From contig OZ021732.1 in NCBI GenBank assembly GCA_963978545.1, forward strand, positions 26,986,623 through 27,050,622: a stretch of DNA of 64,000 nucleotides, in the 5' to 3' direction. This document shows, in pieces, positions 1-62,560 of the stretch; position 1 is the first letter of the stretch, and every line of letters begins with the position of its first letter. The stretch comes from Linyphia triangularis. Taxonomy: Eukaryota; Arthropoda; Arachnida; Araneae; Linyphiidae. A program made the position numbers and the translations under genes. The notes under the pieces were generated by a model. That model did not search any database. It saw only the letters and a program-made list of their open reading frames with translations, and was not told the DNA's origin.

Positions 1-1242
1 AGGGATAACACTACCACGGATTCTCCACAACTGAATCTAAGAAGATGTCATCTCGCAGGGCAGAAGCTGCAATGTAGAACAGGTGAAGCCCCAACCAGTC
101 GTTTCCACGTGTCATCCCGACAAGGAGGAAACCAGGGTTTATTCGTGAAGGGGGAGATCAACGGAACTCCATGTCGTCTAATCGTCGATTCGGGAGCGAA
201 CGTAACGATCGTAAGGACGGACGTGGCTCGTCGCCTGAACAGCCGACTCCTTTACACAGCGCCCTCTGTTTCTCTACAAACTGTGTCTGGTGGTAATATC
301 TCTGTTCATGGGAAATTGGAAGTGGACATTGCCCTTGGATTTAGCACCTACAAGCACACCGTTTATGTTGCCGAAATCGTAGATCCGTGCATTCTCGGAC
401 TAGACTTTTTGAAGAAAAATGGAATTACGCTGAATTTTGAGAAAAGCAAGCTGCAAACATGGAGAGGCGAAGTTCCTTTGCACGATGTAGACATGAAAGA
501 GCTGTGCGTATATCGGATTATGGCTTATGAAGACAATGTCCTGGAGAATGCTGAAGAGTCCACATCTATGAAAAGTACCTCACCAGCCTCGGACAGAGAA
601 CCGAAGAAAGTGACGTTGATGAAACCCTCCCAGGAAGTGGTTCATGTGGAAATGGACAAAGTTAGTGAAGAGGGAATCGACATCCGTACTCCTGTTACAA
701 GCATCGAACGGAGGTCTCGGGATCTATCAGCTGCACCCGCGGATGATTCGGACTCAATCTCAAAATCATATAACCAGCAAGATGGGGATCAGAAACTTTC
801 ACCGCTTCTGTTGGCATACGGGAGTGCAACTCACGAGACCACCGGATTTTCTCCATCTCTAACGATGTGTGGAAGAGACCTTAGGCTCCCCAGCAACCTC
901 CTCTTTGGACAACCACAGGACACTCCTTCCTCGCCTGTCCAGTATCTAGATGATCTGCAGGCACGTTTGGAAGCCGTACATCGGTTCGCCAGAGAGAGAA
1001 ACAACATCATGACGGAGCGCGTGAAGATCCGGTACTATGCCAAGGCCATGGACCGTTCATTCCAGGAAGGTGACAAACGTCGGAAAGGACTCTCCCCTAA
1101 GCTCCAGACGAACTGGGAAGGGCCGTATGTGGTCCTTAAGAAGATCAACGACGTCGTGGTAAGGATTCAACGGACACCCTCCTGTAAACCTAGAGTTGTA
1201 CATAACAATAGACTAGCCCCATATTATGGTAGAAGTGATTGA
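1..1242 (+). CDS. Gypsy-like gag-pol remnant: aspartic protease joined to integrase C-terminus (5' partial, internally deleted)
   Basis: One frame stays open from the window edge to a TGA at 1240-1242 (about 413 residues), so the true start lies outside. Residues about 40-145 are a retropepsin: the catalytic loop VDSGAN sits near residue 63 and the ILGLDFL strand near residue 131. About 120 hydrophilic residues follow. From about residue 269 the protein resembles the end of a Gypsy-type integrase (AYGSATHETTGFSPS, then FQEGD, SPKLQTNWEGPY and a final RLAPYY). Reverse transcriptase, RNase H and the integrase zinc-finger and catalytic core, which normally lie between these parts, are missing, yet the frame is unbroken. 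Family knowledge places the element in Ty3/Gypsy. It cannot move by itself. It lies upstream of paralogue 1's first visible exon, probably inside one of that gene's introns. Confidence 0.85.
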   Translation, partial: RDNTTTDSPQLNLRRCHLAGQKLQCRTGEAPTSRFHVSSRQGGNQGLFVKGEINGTPCRLIVDSGANVTIVRTDVARRLNSRLLYTAPSVSLQTVSGGNISVHGKLEVDIALGFSTYKHTVYVAEIVDPCILGLDFLKKNGITLNFEKSKLQTWRGEVPLHDVDMKELCVYRIMAYEDNVLENAEESTSMKSTSPASDREPKKVTLMKPSQEVVHVEMDKVSEEGIDIRTPVTSIERRSRDLSAAPADDSDSISKSYNQQDGDQKLSPLLLAYGSATHETTGFSPSLTMCGRDLRLPSNLLFGQPQDTPSSPVQYLDDLQARLEAVHRFARERNNIMTERVKIRYYAKAMDRSFQEGDKRRKGLSPKLQTNWEGPYVVLKKINDVVVRIQRTPSCKPRVVHNNRLAPYYGRSD

Positions 1243-1288
1243 ATTGCCTTTCCTCTTAAGGACTTCACTGCCCGGGACGTGCAGTCTT

Positions 1289-1302
1289 TAAGAAGGGGGA
1301 AA
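1289..1302 (+). other. Polypurine tract of LTR retrotransposon
   Basis: An A/G-only run (AAGAAGGGGGAAA) directly precedes the TGTTGC start of the LTR. This is where the plus-strand primer of reverse transcription normally lies. Confidence 0.6.
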
Positions 1303-1912
<610 letters not shown>

Positions 1913-2441
1913 TCAAAATAGTATAATTTTGAAAATAAATTCATTTTGATGAATTTTACTTTTTTTCATAAATCTTTTCCCTAATATTTTGTGGCGTTTT
2001 TTGAAATTAACTGTCATTAATTTATGAGTCTAACGTTGGGAAAAAATCAAATTTGTTCATTTCACCAGTGTGCTTTTCTACCATTTACAAGAGTTATATA
2101 TTATTGGGCGCATGCTGGGACTCGTATTAGGCTCAAACACATACAGGTTGAGTCATACAATTAATCCTCTATTTGGCTAGCAAATTCCTTGAAATTTTAA
2201 CTTACTTCGACTTCCCAATAACTACTAATTTCCGATTAAAGAGGATAGCAATGGGGACTACTTTTAAATTAATTAACATTATAGGACTTTTAAGCAGTAG
2301 TTAGTTGATTATATAACATCTAGGCACTTCAATATTTTCCCTAATGACAAAACAAGGATATCTCATATTAAACAACTGTCTCATAACTATTTACTTGTAC
2401 TTCCTATTAACTTGTGTAAAGTAAGGAAATGTTCTTCATAG

Positions 2442-2518
2442 GTATTCCCGTGAGCCAAGGCGTAACGAAAGGCTTCGCTAGAGTGGCCATGACATTAGAA
2501 GAGGCTTCACATCTGAAG
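2442..2518 (+). CDS. Paralogue 1 exon (fourth from last)
   Basis: Acceptor TTCATAG and donor GTGCGA flank it. It encodes GIPVSQGVTKGFARV..., the start of the swivel domain. It enters in phase 1 and leaves in phase 0, as does its counterpart at 54423. Confidence 0.9.
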
Positions 2519-5303
2519 GTGCGAATTCTACACTTTTATTTGATCTTTTAAAATGACTGTTAAACGGTTGATGCATTGTCTAAAGCTTATTTCTGGTTTT
2601 TTAGCACGGGGAAATTCTGATTACGTACAGTACGGACATTGGCTGGAGTCCTTATTTTCCCATCATTTCTGGCGTTGTTACGGAATTGGGAGGCCTCATT
2701 TCTCATGGTGAGATCAAGGAAAATTTATAAGAAGAACGTCATCACATTAAATAAATTTCTAATTTACATCAATGCTCTTTCTAATTTTGCATCTAATGCC
2801 TATAAATATGTTTATTTGTTGATGGTGTTTTTGGGATAAATAAGTATTATTTTATTAAATAATTTATAATACTGTGGGATAAAAAAAAGTATTATTTTGA
2901 TAGGATAGTTAAATCTGTTTAACATAAAAACCCTATTATTATAAGAATTTGTAAATTATTTTTCTTAAGTTCTAATTAAGAAACTAAAAACTGAAAATAA
3001 AAAGTATTATTATTAACAAAGATAATTGTGTAGCTTTTTAATAAAAGTTTTTTTTTCCTTCTTTTTCCCCCCTTCCCCTATGTTCAATAAGAACGTTAAA
3101 TTATTGAAGTTATTTATCTTTTACACCCTGTTCTGTATCCAAACAGGAGCTGTTGTCAGTCGTGAATACGGCTTGCCTTGTGTTGTAGGGCTACAAGGGG
3201 CAACGAAGCGGTTCCAGACAGGTATTGTTTTTTTGACAACGTATAAATACAGGGTCTTTCAGAAAGGACTTGAACAACTCTGAAACACGACTGAGAAACA
3301 ATGGAAAGACATAATAAGAGACTAGTGGTATATGTGATTGACAGGTACAGAATTTTAAATACGCTAGTTTGCAAAATATGGAGGAATGAGTTCATCGTTT
3401 CCCTCATGAAAGGGCCTGAGTTTTGTTTTGTGATAATCACCTCCTAAAGAAAATGGGTCTTATCAGTACACTATATGCAGCCGTCATCAACTTTGCTTCT
3501 ATCAATAAATTTTTACTTTCAATTACCCATAAGTATATATGGGGTAATAAAAGTAAAGGATCCTGTCAAAAACGAAATTTCGATTTTTTTTTAACGTTTT
3601 GGAACATCCTGATCTCAAAAAATCTAGAAAAAATGTCTATCTGTGTGGCTGTAGTCAGCATAACTCACGAACAAATTGACCTACGATGTTCAAATTTGGT
3701 GTGCGGGTTGGTGGTGGGACATGGGACCTACCATTAAGGTTTTCGTCAAAATCGCGCATGCCCGTAAGGTAGCTGCCGTTAACAAAATCATGTTTTTCAA
3801 TGACTGCTAAAAAACGGCTCTACCGATTTTGATCAAAATCGCTGTGGTAATGCCTCTTATGGTATTCTAAGCACCCCCACTTCCGAAATTTCCATAAAAA
3901 TGCTTTAACGGTATGAAAAGTTCAAAAACGAATGATTTCAACACAGAGTTCTCTTTGCTTGAACATAGCTCATCAACGATCGTTTTTTCTCCTCTCCTCA
4001 GTTTCACTTATAAGAAAAGATATTATAAGAATTATCGAAAAGTATATCGCCAAAAAAACCAGTTTGGCGAATTTTTTTTTTTTAAGACTCATACAAGAAT
4101 TATTGCCAAACTGGCTATTTATTCTAATTTTTCTTCATTTATTCCATGCATCTTTAAATCAGAAATATCACATACCAGTTGTCTCTTCTTTTTGTCTCCC
4201 ACTGAATCACAGTTATAACATTTCAAAAGTTAGGGATTCCGTTCTGAAAGACTCTATTTATGTATCAGCAGTGTTTGGCATTAAATTACATTCTAACTTT
4301 GGATTTTCAAACTAATAGAAATTGAGGAAATTATAAGCTTGGAAAAAGCGATGGGGCAGTAATGCAATAGTAAAATACAAGTTCTTTTTCTGTGCACTGC
4401 AGAATAATCCACAAATAGAGTTGAGTTTCGGTCTTATTGTTTCATTAGATTTTAAGCATTAGAAATATCCTGCGAAGGCCCCCGTTCTAATTCAAAAACT
4501 GTTGAAGAATAAAATTATGGCTACTTATGTAATTTGTAACATCAATAATGTTTAAAAAATTCAATTAATTTTAGGCAGTCACTTTCGTAACTTAACAAAG
4601 ATGTGTAAATATAAAGTGCTTTAAAAATAAATTTTATTGATTTGTATTGTTTTCAAGTCTTACTTATTTCTTTAATATAAAATTATAACTGCAATTTTCT
4701 TTAGTTACAGTGCCATTTAAATCCAAATCACTATTTACTAAAGGAAACCTTATCTATTACCATTTAAAGAAGTGTTTTACGTTTATAATACTGAGAAAAT
4801 ATCAGTTTACTTAATACTTCTTAAAAAGAATCGCTAGCCTGTCCCTGCTACATAACATTTAATTTTTTGGCCACCGAATATTCCGAAAACACGTGATTTT
4901 TTCATCAAGAATAATTACAATGATAAAAAATAACTACAAAATTTTGAAGAAAAAATAAATGGATATTTTTATTACACTTTAAAGTGTTTTATGAAGATAG
5001 CTTATAAAACTTAAAAAAATTATTAAAAAATATGACTTTTTAAAATTTTTATTAGGGATCTTTTATTACTAATGCTGTATCTCGAGTAAAAATTTATATG
5101 TTTTAAAGTAATATTTCGTTAGACATTGTGGCTAAAAAATTAATCATAATGTATAAAATTTTATGAGCTATTATAAATCCGATATAAAATCTTTTAATAC
5201 ATATATAGAAAACATTTAGATACTGGCATTCTCTGTTTCAGGTGATTACGTGCTTCTAGATGGAAAGAAAGGGATTCTCCAAAGACTGCCTCATCCGGAA
5301 TAA
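2442..5303 (+). CDS. Paralogue 1, last four coding exons of a RPH/PEP-synthase-like dikinase (5' partial)
   Basis: Joined exons 2442-2518, 2605-2707, 3147-3221 and 5242-5303. They encode the swivelling phosphohistidine domain of a PPDK/PEP-synthase/RPH-type dikinase, ending in LPHPE and a TAA stop. The active-site region reads ELGGLISHG|AVVSREYGLPCVVG; by family knowledge the His carries the phosphate. Exon lengths and phases match the last four exons of paralogue 2 exactly except for the final codons, and the proteins are alike (for example 19 of 26 residues in the first of these exons and 29 of 35 in the second). The protein stops about 20 residues after the His domain, with no PEP/pyruvate barrel. 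The remaining exons should lie to the left of the window. Confidence 0.9.
2605..2707 (+). CDS. Paralogue 1 exon (third from last), catalytic His
   Basis: It follows TTTTTTAG and precedes GTGAGA. It encodes STDIGWSPYF...GGLISHG, including the His expected to be phosphorylated. Paralogue 2 has the same length (103 bp). Confidence 0.92.
3147..3221 (+). CDS. Paralogue 1 exon (second from last)
   Basis: It follows CCAAACAG and precedes GTATTG. It encodes AVVSREYGLPCVVGLQGATK, nearly identical to 58688-58762 of paralogue 2 (one visible residue change). Confidence 0.92.
3251..3440. mobile_element. MITE family A, partial copy 1
   Basis: It begins AGGGTCTTTCAGAAAGGA and continues with the arm seen at 27117 and 57013 (gaaacacgactgagaaacaa; aattttaaatacgctagtttg). 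The end (ttcatcgtttccctcatgaaaggg) resembles inner right-arm sequence of the 27117 copy. It is shorter than the full copies. Confidence 0.55.
3510..4118. repeat. Interspersed repeat B, copy 1, hairpin at each end
   Basis: It is closely similar to 55530-56206 and to the inverted, interrupted copy at 30806-31945. One end is a palindrome built on TTTACTTTcAATTACCCAT and its complement; the other end pairs CCAGTTTGGC with GCCAAACTGG around a T-run. It carries no coding capacity that I can see, so it is probably a non-autonomous DNA element. The open frames in it are not conserved between copies. Confidence 0.6.
5242..5303 (+). CDS. Paralogue 1 terminal coding exon
   Basis: It follows CTGTTTCAG and encodes GDYVLLDGKKGILQRLPHPE then TAA. 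It matches the terminal exon of paralogue 2 at 60391 except for one residue and an extra final Gln there. Confidence 0.92.
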
Positions 5304-5399
5304 ACAATTATCACATTTTGAAAAAAATTCTCAGTTATCAAAAGAACTATATAAATAAATACATATATAATTTAATAATTTCAATTCCTGAACTTTTCT

Positions 5400-5405
5400 A
5401 ATAAA
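5400..5405 (+). terminator. Poly(A) signal of paralogue 1
   Basis: AATAAA lies 97 bp after the stop codon. Paralogue 2 has the same signal 91 bp after its stop, in the same local context (TAATAAAGAC). Confidence 0.65.
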
Positions 5406-7846
5406 GACATCTTATTTTGAACCCATTAAGAATTTTGTCAGTCTCTTTCTAATTTTCTTATATGTCAATACCCCAACAGTCTCCCACAATGTTAATCCAT
5501 TTACCTAAACTATACAACAGTGTCCTCAAAATACCTTAGTTAAAATCCAATCTTCCATGACACAAATTTAAAATCCATTTGATAGTTTTTCATAGCATTT
5601 CTTACAAAATGAAGCATATTAATATCTTTAGTACATTTGTGAAAAACTTGACTTTTTCCACCAATTTTGTCGCTGTCGTGATGTCAGTGGGCATTCGCCC
5701 TTTTTTCGAACTGTTGTTGCACAGTTTGTCAAATAATTTACAAAGATATCTGTATATGTTTTATTAACAATAAAGTTACTACATATTTCATTTAATTTTA
5801 CATTTAAACAATATCAACACCGTTTAGTCGCGGAATTCCTTCCTTTAACTAAAGAACTTTCATACTGAGGTAATAACTATAAAAATTTCATATGTTCTTT
5901 TAGAAATAGCATCATGAAATGTTCCCTTGTCGATATTTCTTCCCAGAACTTCGTGAAACTAATCAAAACACTCCATATAAATCTTATGTTTGTTCGTAAA
6001 TGAGTTTGTCAGCCAAATTAGAACTTGAAAATACCCATTGTGAAAAAAATTATTTCCAAAAATATCACCAAGTTAGTGAGTTTTTTACTATAATTTATTA
6101 TATGAAAATATTAAAAACTTGCAACCGATAAATTACGCCATCCATATCAAATTTTAATACTGTGATCAGTTTTATAATGTAAATAAATGTTGTGCGATTT
6201 TCCCCGCCCTTAGATTTTTCAAGAAAAGGAAGAGTTTATATTAAGTTTTAACAGTAGAGAAAATCTTACCAATTAATCCAGTTAATACAGCATTATAAAA
6301 TAATTTAATTCAATATCAAACATTATTTTAAAAGATACAGTATTTTTATGATATTGCACTAAAATGAAGGAAGCACATTTTAATAATTCGGGATATTAGT
6401 TAATGAAAAAAGAGCCTATTCCAGTAATCTCATGATTATAAAATTACTTATTTTAATATAATACAATTCTTGAATATATAATTTTATGAAATTGCACAAA
6501 AGAGCTGCTACATTTATTTGATTGTGTTTATCTTATATTTTTATAGAATTTTTTTTCCTTTAAGACATTGCAAAATGTCCTTATTTACGCAATATTTAAT
6601 ATTGAAAAAACACATTTTTTGCCGATTTTGGGAGCTGGAGCGAAATGACACTTTTGCCTCTACTGCTGCGGGAGCACGGAGATGATTGCCCTCTTTGTTC
6701 TCGTGCCCCCTGTACTTGTCGCCTATGCAACATATTAAGGATTTGTCTTTAAAACACACATTTTCAACGTATAATTTTCATTTTGTTAGTTATTTAATGC
6801 AAAAGCTTTTTTTTTTCCATTCAAGAATAAATATTTCTTCTCATTGTCTCTGATTGGTATGATTCATGAAATTAAAATATATTTTTTAATAATAACACAA
6901 AAGAAAAGTGTTTGTGATGCAACTGTGGAGACATGTTCTAACAACATTAATTATGATTTCAATATCATCAGCCAGGGTGACAATTAGAGGTCACCATTTA
7001 GTAGATGCCAGGGATTAACACAATACAAAAGCTTCACCTCAGTAACTGGAGAAGATAGTTTGTCGTTATCTTATCAGAAGCACGCAACTAGATCAAACAT
7101 TTTTTATTTGCTGACAAGTCAACTACTTTCCCTGAATCATGCTATTCCGTAACCAACGACTGGATTATTACAGTTGCTGGCACTGAATAAACTAAAAGCT
7201 GGCATTCTAATTAACAAGTTGCAGTGACCGTTCAATCATCTTATCAACTGTCATTCTAATCACTTGCAACGTCTAATTCAATCTCAATTTTCTACTTGAA
7301 AAAAATAATTGTTAAAAATAACAATTTTACAATAAGTTTCCTTGGACAAACAACTCTCATAGAATGTCATTTTGCTTTACAAAAGCATCTTAAACTAAAA
7401 ATAATTAAATATATGAAATATTTCATTATTAAAATATTTCGTTAAGTAATTTTCATTAAGTTAAAAAAAAATATTTCATTTAAGTAATTTAGTAATAAAG
7501 TAGTTTGAAATAAAAAGTTGTACTATAAAAAAATTACTATAAACATTTTAGATAAAACCCCAATTCATTTTTAGTATAAACCTAATAATATAACCCATAA
7601 ATACAAAGTCTTTAATATAAATCCTTTATATGCATTGCCAATTTTTATATTCATTGACCCAGTGCCGATTCCATGGACAGGGCGTGCTTGCTGTTTGTAT
7701 CTCATTTTAAATATCAAAAACATTTCTACAACAAACAAGTTTGCCAGCAAAATGTGCGGCAAACTATGTTTAAAAATTTATTTATTAAAAGAACTAGAAT
7801 TTATGCACTCACATCCATAGATTATTTATTTATTCTGATTAAAATT
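5406..7846. other. Intergenic AT-rich DNA, no gene recognised
   Basis: I see no exon-like conserved reading frame and no recognisable mobile element. The start codon exon of paralogue 2 could lie here or nearer 10664, but nothing marks it clearly. Confidence 0.5.
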
Positions 7847-8119
<273 letters not shown>

Positions 8120-8342
8120 TTAAACAAATTTTGGCAAGAGGAAAGAGTTCTTTCAATTGTCGATTAAATACTATTTTCACGCGATTGGATGACTGCAAGT
8201 TGATTTAATAGTAGTCCGTAAAAGCGACCTTTTAGTGACAGTTACAGCCCCAAAATTTGATAGAATGCATTGTCCTCGACATCGAATCTATCTGCAAAGT
8301 TTCAGACTGATTGGATAAAACTAAGTGGATTAATTAGACCTC

Positions 8343-8410
8343 GGCAGTGGCGCAGTTAGGCCCTTGTGTTGCCCTTTGCGCCAAATAAATTCTAAATACA
8401 ACCAACCAAT
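8343..8410 (+). mobile_element. Truncated SINE/LINE 3' tail
   Basis: The segment ...gcgcagttaggcccttgtgttgcc... followed by ccaaataaattctaaatac and AACCAACCAA matches the tail at 60092-60150 (inverted) and resembles the 3' ends of the SINEs at 45655, 49103 and 63250. No A/B-box head is visible. Confidence 0.6.
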
Positions 8411-9745
8411 AGGCCTCCGCCGATATTCCCGCCATATACATACCCAACCAACCACACTCCCACATACATACACACAAAATCGAAGTTAATATAAGGGATT
8501 AAAATTTTTTTATCAAGACACGTTATTCGTGCACAAAAACATGAACTAACGAATTGAATTCGTACACAAAAATATTTTCTAACGTTGCACTTCCACGAGT
8601 CAGCCTTCTACCATATAGATTTCTACAATATAAATAAATTAATACAAATGCATGTGTTAGACACTTGGAAATTTGAGATTATCTTTTTAGATAATTTTTA
8701 TTAATACGCACAATTTGATTATGCCTTTACATTTTTCGTACAGTTGTTTTAAGCCTTTTATTTGTTATTTATATTTTCACAATAGTTTTCATTCTATTTT
8801 TTCTAAATTACATACTAGAATTTGAAATTAAATAGTTAAATAACCATTTTAACATAGATTATTACCTCTGAATTTTAGTGTTGGTGAATGAAATACGTGC
8901 CAAATTTGATGTGAATCCCTCTCCATTGCTATTTTATATATACTTTCATAATAAGAACGAATAAGCTGTATGGATATTTGTTTTACCGTAAGTGTTCCAT
9001 GTTTTACTCTGGATAATGAAACCCAAAAGAAATGGATCTATGTCATTCAAAAAATAAACATGAACTGAATTCCATCCATAGTCAACTTCTATCATAGTTC
9101 TCTCATATGTCAAATGGATTTTCAAACAACAAAATTTGATATGAATCTCTTATATAATCTTATAATTAAAATGAATAGGTTATATGCGTCAAAAGTGTTT
9201 TATGTTTTACACTGGTAAATAGGGCCCTGAAAATGGTTTTTGTTTCCTTAAAATAAATAACACTGGTCTGGTTTCAAGTCTTATACACATTCGTGGTTGG
9301 CAACGTTTACGACTTGATTCGAATTCAATTCAGATTTATCCCTCTTTGAAAACTGTTTCAAAATTATGAAAGATATTTTTGTTCTGGATAGACAATGGAT
9401 ATTGTGAAAAGAATTCCAGAACCTTACTAGATATCGACTGAATAAATACTAAAGGAGTTCGCAATCCGGATTGTTGCTGAAATATCCCCCGAGACTGAAT
9501 TAGAATTCCCGCAAAGTGACAGTCCGTCACTTTAAAGTCAACTGAAGAAGGCTGCAAATTTCATAAAAAGAGCTCTGACAAAAGTATGCTTTAAATTTTG
9601 TCAGTTATAGCCGCCATTTATTCTGATGTTTAACCTAAATAGTGTACCTCTAAACATAGGTAATTACTAAATATTAATTAAATTTTTAATAATATAACAA
9701 CACAAATGTTATTCAATTGTTTAATGATCTACGTTGATGTTTACA
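8411..9745. other. Intergenic DNA, possible diverged direct repeat
   Basis: No gene is seen. Segments near 8890-9060 and 9120-9260 look like a diverged duplication: both contain 'aaatttgat(g/a)tgaat' followed about 100 bp later by 'gt.tt.catgttttac.ctgg'. I recognise no element family. Confidence 0.35.
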
Positions 9746-10158
9746 AGATCTTTCAAATTTCCTATTTTTTAAAATGACATAACAGTGAGAGACAGACAGA
9801 AGAGACAAGTTATATAATGGATGGACAGGTATGGAATTTTAAGGGGGTCCGGCACCTTAAAATTTTTCAAAATATCAATTTTGGTTTCGGTTAAAATTTA
9901 AATTTTTCTCTTCAAAATGATATCTTATTTGTTACAATATCTTATTTAGAAGTATCTTTAATAACTTTTTTAAGTAAACGCACTACACACTTACCCGAAT
10001 ACTGACGCAACTTTAAATCAAATTTTCTCAAAATGCATTTTTTCCCCCCATCCTTAGGTAAATTTTTTTATATCTTAGGTAAACTTCTAAAAATAAAATT
10101 CTGAATTTTTAAGGTGATTATTTAAGGTGCACTTAAGTATTTTAACAGCAGGAATAAG

Positions 10159-10207
<49 letters not shown>

Positions 10208-10640
10208 AATAGAAGTATTTTAAGTTGAAAATTTGTGACATTTTTTAGACACTTTTTAAAAAAACTATTCTTTAATTCAACTTTGAAAAAATAAACAAAG
10301 CCTCGTGTTAAAGTATTGTTAAATATTTAAATAATATGTGGCAAAAATTTCATGCATATCGGACAGTTGGTTTTAAAGAAAAGTGTACCCAAATTTGTAA
10401 AATTTAACATGGGCTTCTATGGAGGTGCCGGACCCCAAATACACCGATTTGCAAAATTGCTTGATGGGAGTAAACTTCATTACGGCTGAAAAGTGTTTAC
10501 TGATTAGGCCCATTTTCATTTGGACGGATTTATCAATAAACAAAGTGGGTAACTATGGAGTACTGAAAACCCAAAGAATCCGTAATAGATATGTCAATTA
10601 AAAATTAGGAGCTAGTCCATTTTGAAAGATCCTGTAAATA
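9746..10640. mobile_element. MITE family A, copy 2, split by a nested element
   Basis: Left part 9746-9842 carries the family A arm (aacagtgagagacagacagaagagacaag ... ggaattttaa). The right part resumes at 10437 with aaatacaccgatttgcaaaattg..., continuous with copies at 27117 and 33425. The intervening 9843-10436 is a separate insertion. Confidence 0.6.
9843..10436. mobile_element. Small non-autonomous element nested in MITE A copy 2
   Basis: About 594 bp with matching inverted ends: GGGGTCCGGCACC on the left and GGTGCCGGACCCC on the right. It splits an otherwise continuous MITE copy. It contains an (AT)n run at 10161-10204 and no coding sequence. The superfamily is not assignable from this. 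Confidence 0.6.
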
Positions 10641-10663
10641 ATTTCTGTTATGATATATTTTAG

Positions 10664-60455
<49,792 letters not shown>

Positions 60456-60545
60456 TGCAAATATTAATTTAAATTTATGAATATGCAAATAATTAATTGT
60501 ATTGTCTTTCATAAACTCATAGATACGGACACTGAAATCTATATT

Positions 60546-60551
60546 AATAAA
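60546..60551 (+). terminator. Poly(A) signal of paralogue 2
   Basis: AATAAA lies 91 bp after the stop, in the same TAATAAAGAC context as paralogue 1. Confidence 0.65.
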
Positions 60552-62560
60552 GACTTTATTAAAAATTGGTCAACATGGTGGTTATTATTTTCATTTTTGT
60601 ATAAAATAAAGTAGTCGTTTTTACTCTTTTGATAGTGGACTGAACATACACATAAAATGCGTTGCCGTCATGTGTTGTTTCTCAGACATTCTTGTAATTT
60701 TTATTGAGGGATTTTCTAGTAGACCAATAACTACACATCCCTCTTTTCTGGTCTTGCAAAGTGGAGTTTGCTGAATAAATAAGAAAGGGTGGAACATTCT
60801 CACGGGGTTTTTAGACACTCAAGGGCAATTCTGTTACGTCAAGTTGCCTGATTAAGAAATAGGATTTGAGGCTAGTTAAATATTCACACTTGAGGTTTTA
60901 CTGGAAGGTGCCAAGGTAGGTATGAAAGTCTGATTGAGGATCTTCTAATTTTAATCTAATTTTATACGCTAGCAGGCCATGGATATTTGCGCATTCCAAT
61001 TTTTGTCTGACTCCTGAAATTCGACGGATAAATTGTTAGTGTTTTATTAGACAATTTCCAATTTTAGATTACACTATTTTATCATGATATTTTGGGAAAG
61101 AAAATTGCGAATTGAAAGTGGACAGTTTTTAGCATTCCCAAGTAACCACATCTGAATGTATGCGAGTTTTTGGTGAATGAGTACGTTCACCTTTAGAACA
61201 TTCTGAATATATGCTGTTAGTTTGATGGAACTCATTTAGCCAATCATTTAAAATATTTTAGCCATTTTAGAGGGACTTTCTAACAAACGACAAACCATCA
61301 GCCTATCCAGGTAGCATAACTGTATTGGTCAATGTCGGAAACAGGCGTTCTGAGAAGATTGAGCAATCCATGCTAAAACTCGAGCATCGTTCCAAAATAC
61401 ACGATTTTTTAAAAAATAAACACGTACAAATAAATACAAATACCAATTTTAAGACCAACAACAGGCTCAAGGTAAACAGGGTTGGTCGAGTAGAACAATT
61501 ATACTTATAGATAAATAGAGTTTGCATAACACAAAATACAGAAATTGACAAATAACACAATAGAAGATACAGAATTTGTAGAATACAATATAGAAACACA
61601 AAAATTGTATATGCATAATATTGGAGAGACTTATGTACCTAGGGCCACCATATGTCCCTAGTGCCACCCCACTTTTATTAAACAATGTTTAGTTCTAAGT
61701 TTTTTTGTTCACTTGGGTAAGTGGCAACTCCCAATTGCTCTTTTGGCAACCATTTTGAAATCTTAGAGGAGAAGTCTGTGACAAGTTATAAGTGGAAAAC
61801 GTTTTTATATTGTCTGCAGTAACATTTTGCAGTTCATGTCTTTTATGATTTTACAAAGTTAAGTCAAATACTTTTCTTTGAATTCTAGAAAATAATTTTG
61901 TTTGCAACATTAAGCACTAAATGAGATGTTTAAATAAATCTTTTCTCCTTGTGCATTTTTAGTAAAAGACATTTTATATGAAATTACCAGTTGTGTACCT
62001 AAGGCCACATAGTTGCTTATTGTGTTCAAATTGCCAAAACCAAAATCTGTTGGGGCTTCAAAGCGATAATGCATGCAGTTCATTTTTTGGAATCAATTTT
62101 TCAAGTTATGAAAATACCTGTAATTCACTAATAATTTGACACATTGCAATTTATTATAGTTATTATATAATAAACCAATGACTGATAATTACTTGATATT
62201 CTTTTTTTTTTATAAAATTCATCTGTGTATGTTTGTTTTCTATTCATTACGGACTGAAACCTCACTGAGAGAGAATGGCCTTAGCATCAGCTACTGGTCA
62301 TTGGTACAACGAGGTCTTGTAACTGGGGCCATTTGCAAAATTTCTTTAAAAACTTTTATTTAACGGAATCTATTATTTTAAGTATTAATATTAATTTCAA
62401 ATGGGAAGTAATTACTATAACGATGTATGCATATCAGTTTCACATTTTTAAACGCCTCAGTGACTCATTTTTTGAGCATTGAAAAAAGACGGCCCTATGA
62501 ACAAAGGTCTCCCCTACTAAGATAGATAATTTTACAAAATTACCATAGTTACACCACTAA
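60552..62560. other. Downstream intergenic DNA, no gene recognised
   Basis: The motif 'cctaggGCCACC / cctaaggccacat' occurs at 61638 and 61998, but no inverted repeat or coding frame supports an element. Short open frames near 60621 and 61303-61599 have no recognisable family. Confidence 0.45.

Larger units (their letters stand above)
3222..5241. other. Last intron of paralogue 1
   Basis: This 2.0 kb intron holds a partial copy of MITE family A (3251-3440) and a copy of hairpin-ended repeat B (3510-4118). The remainder, 4119-5241, is AT-rich and I recognise nothing in it. Confidence 0.7.

Noticed and set aside
3913..4315. Frames of 101 and 127 residues
   Set aside because: They lie in interspersed repeat B; the equivalent frames are not kept in the copies at 55530 and 30806.
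10419..10601. 60-residue frame starting MEVPDPKYTDL as a possible first exon of paralogue 2
   Set aside because: It lies across the junction of a nested element and MITE family A, and similar sequence recurs in other MITE copies.
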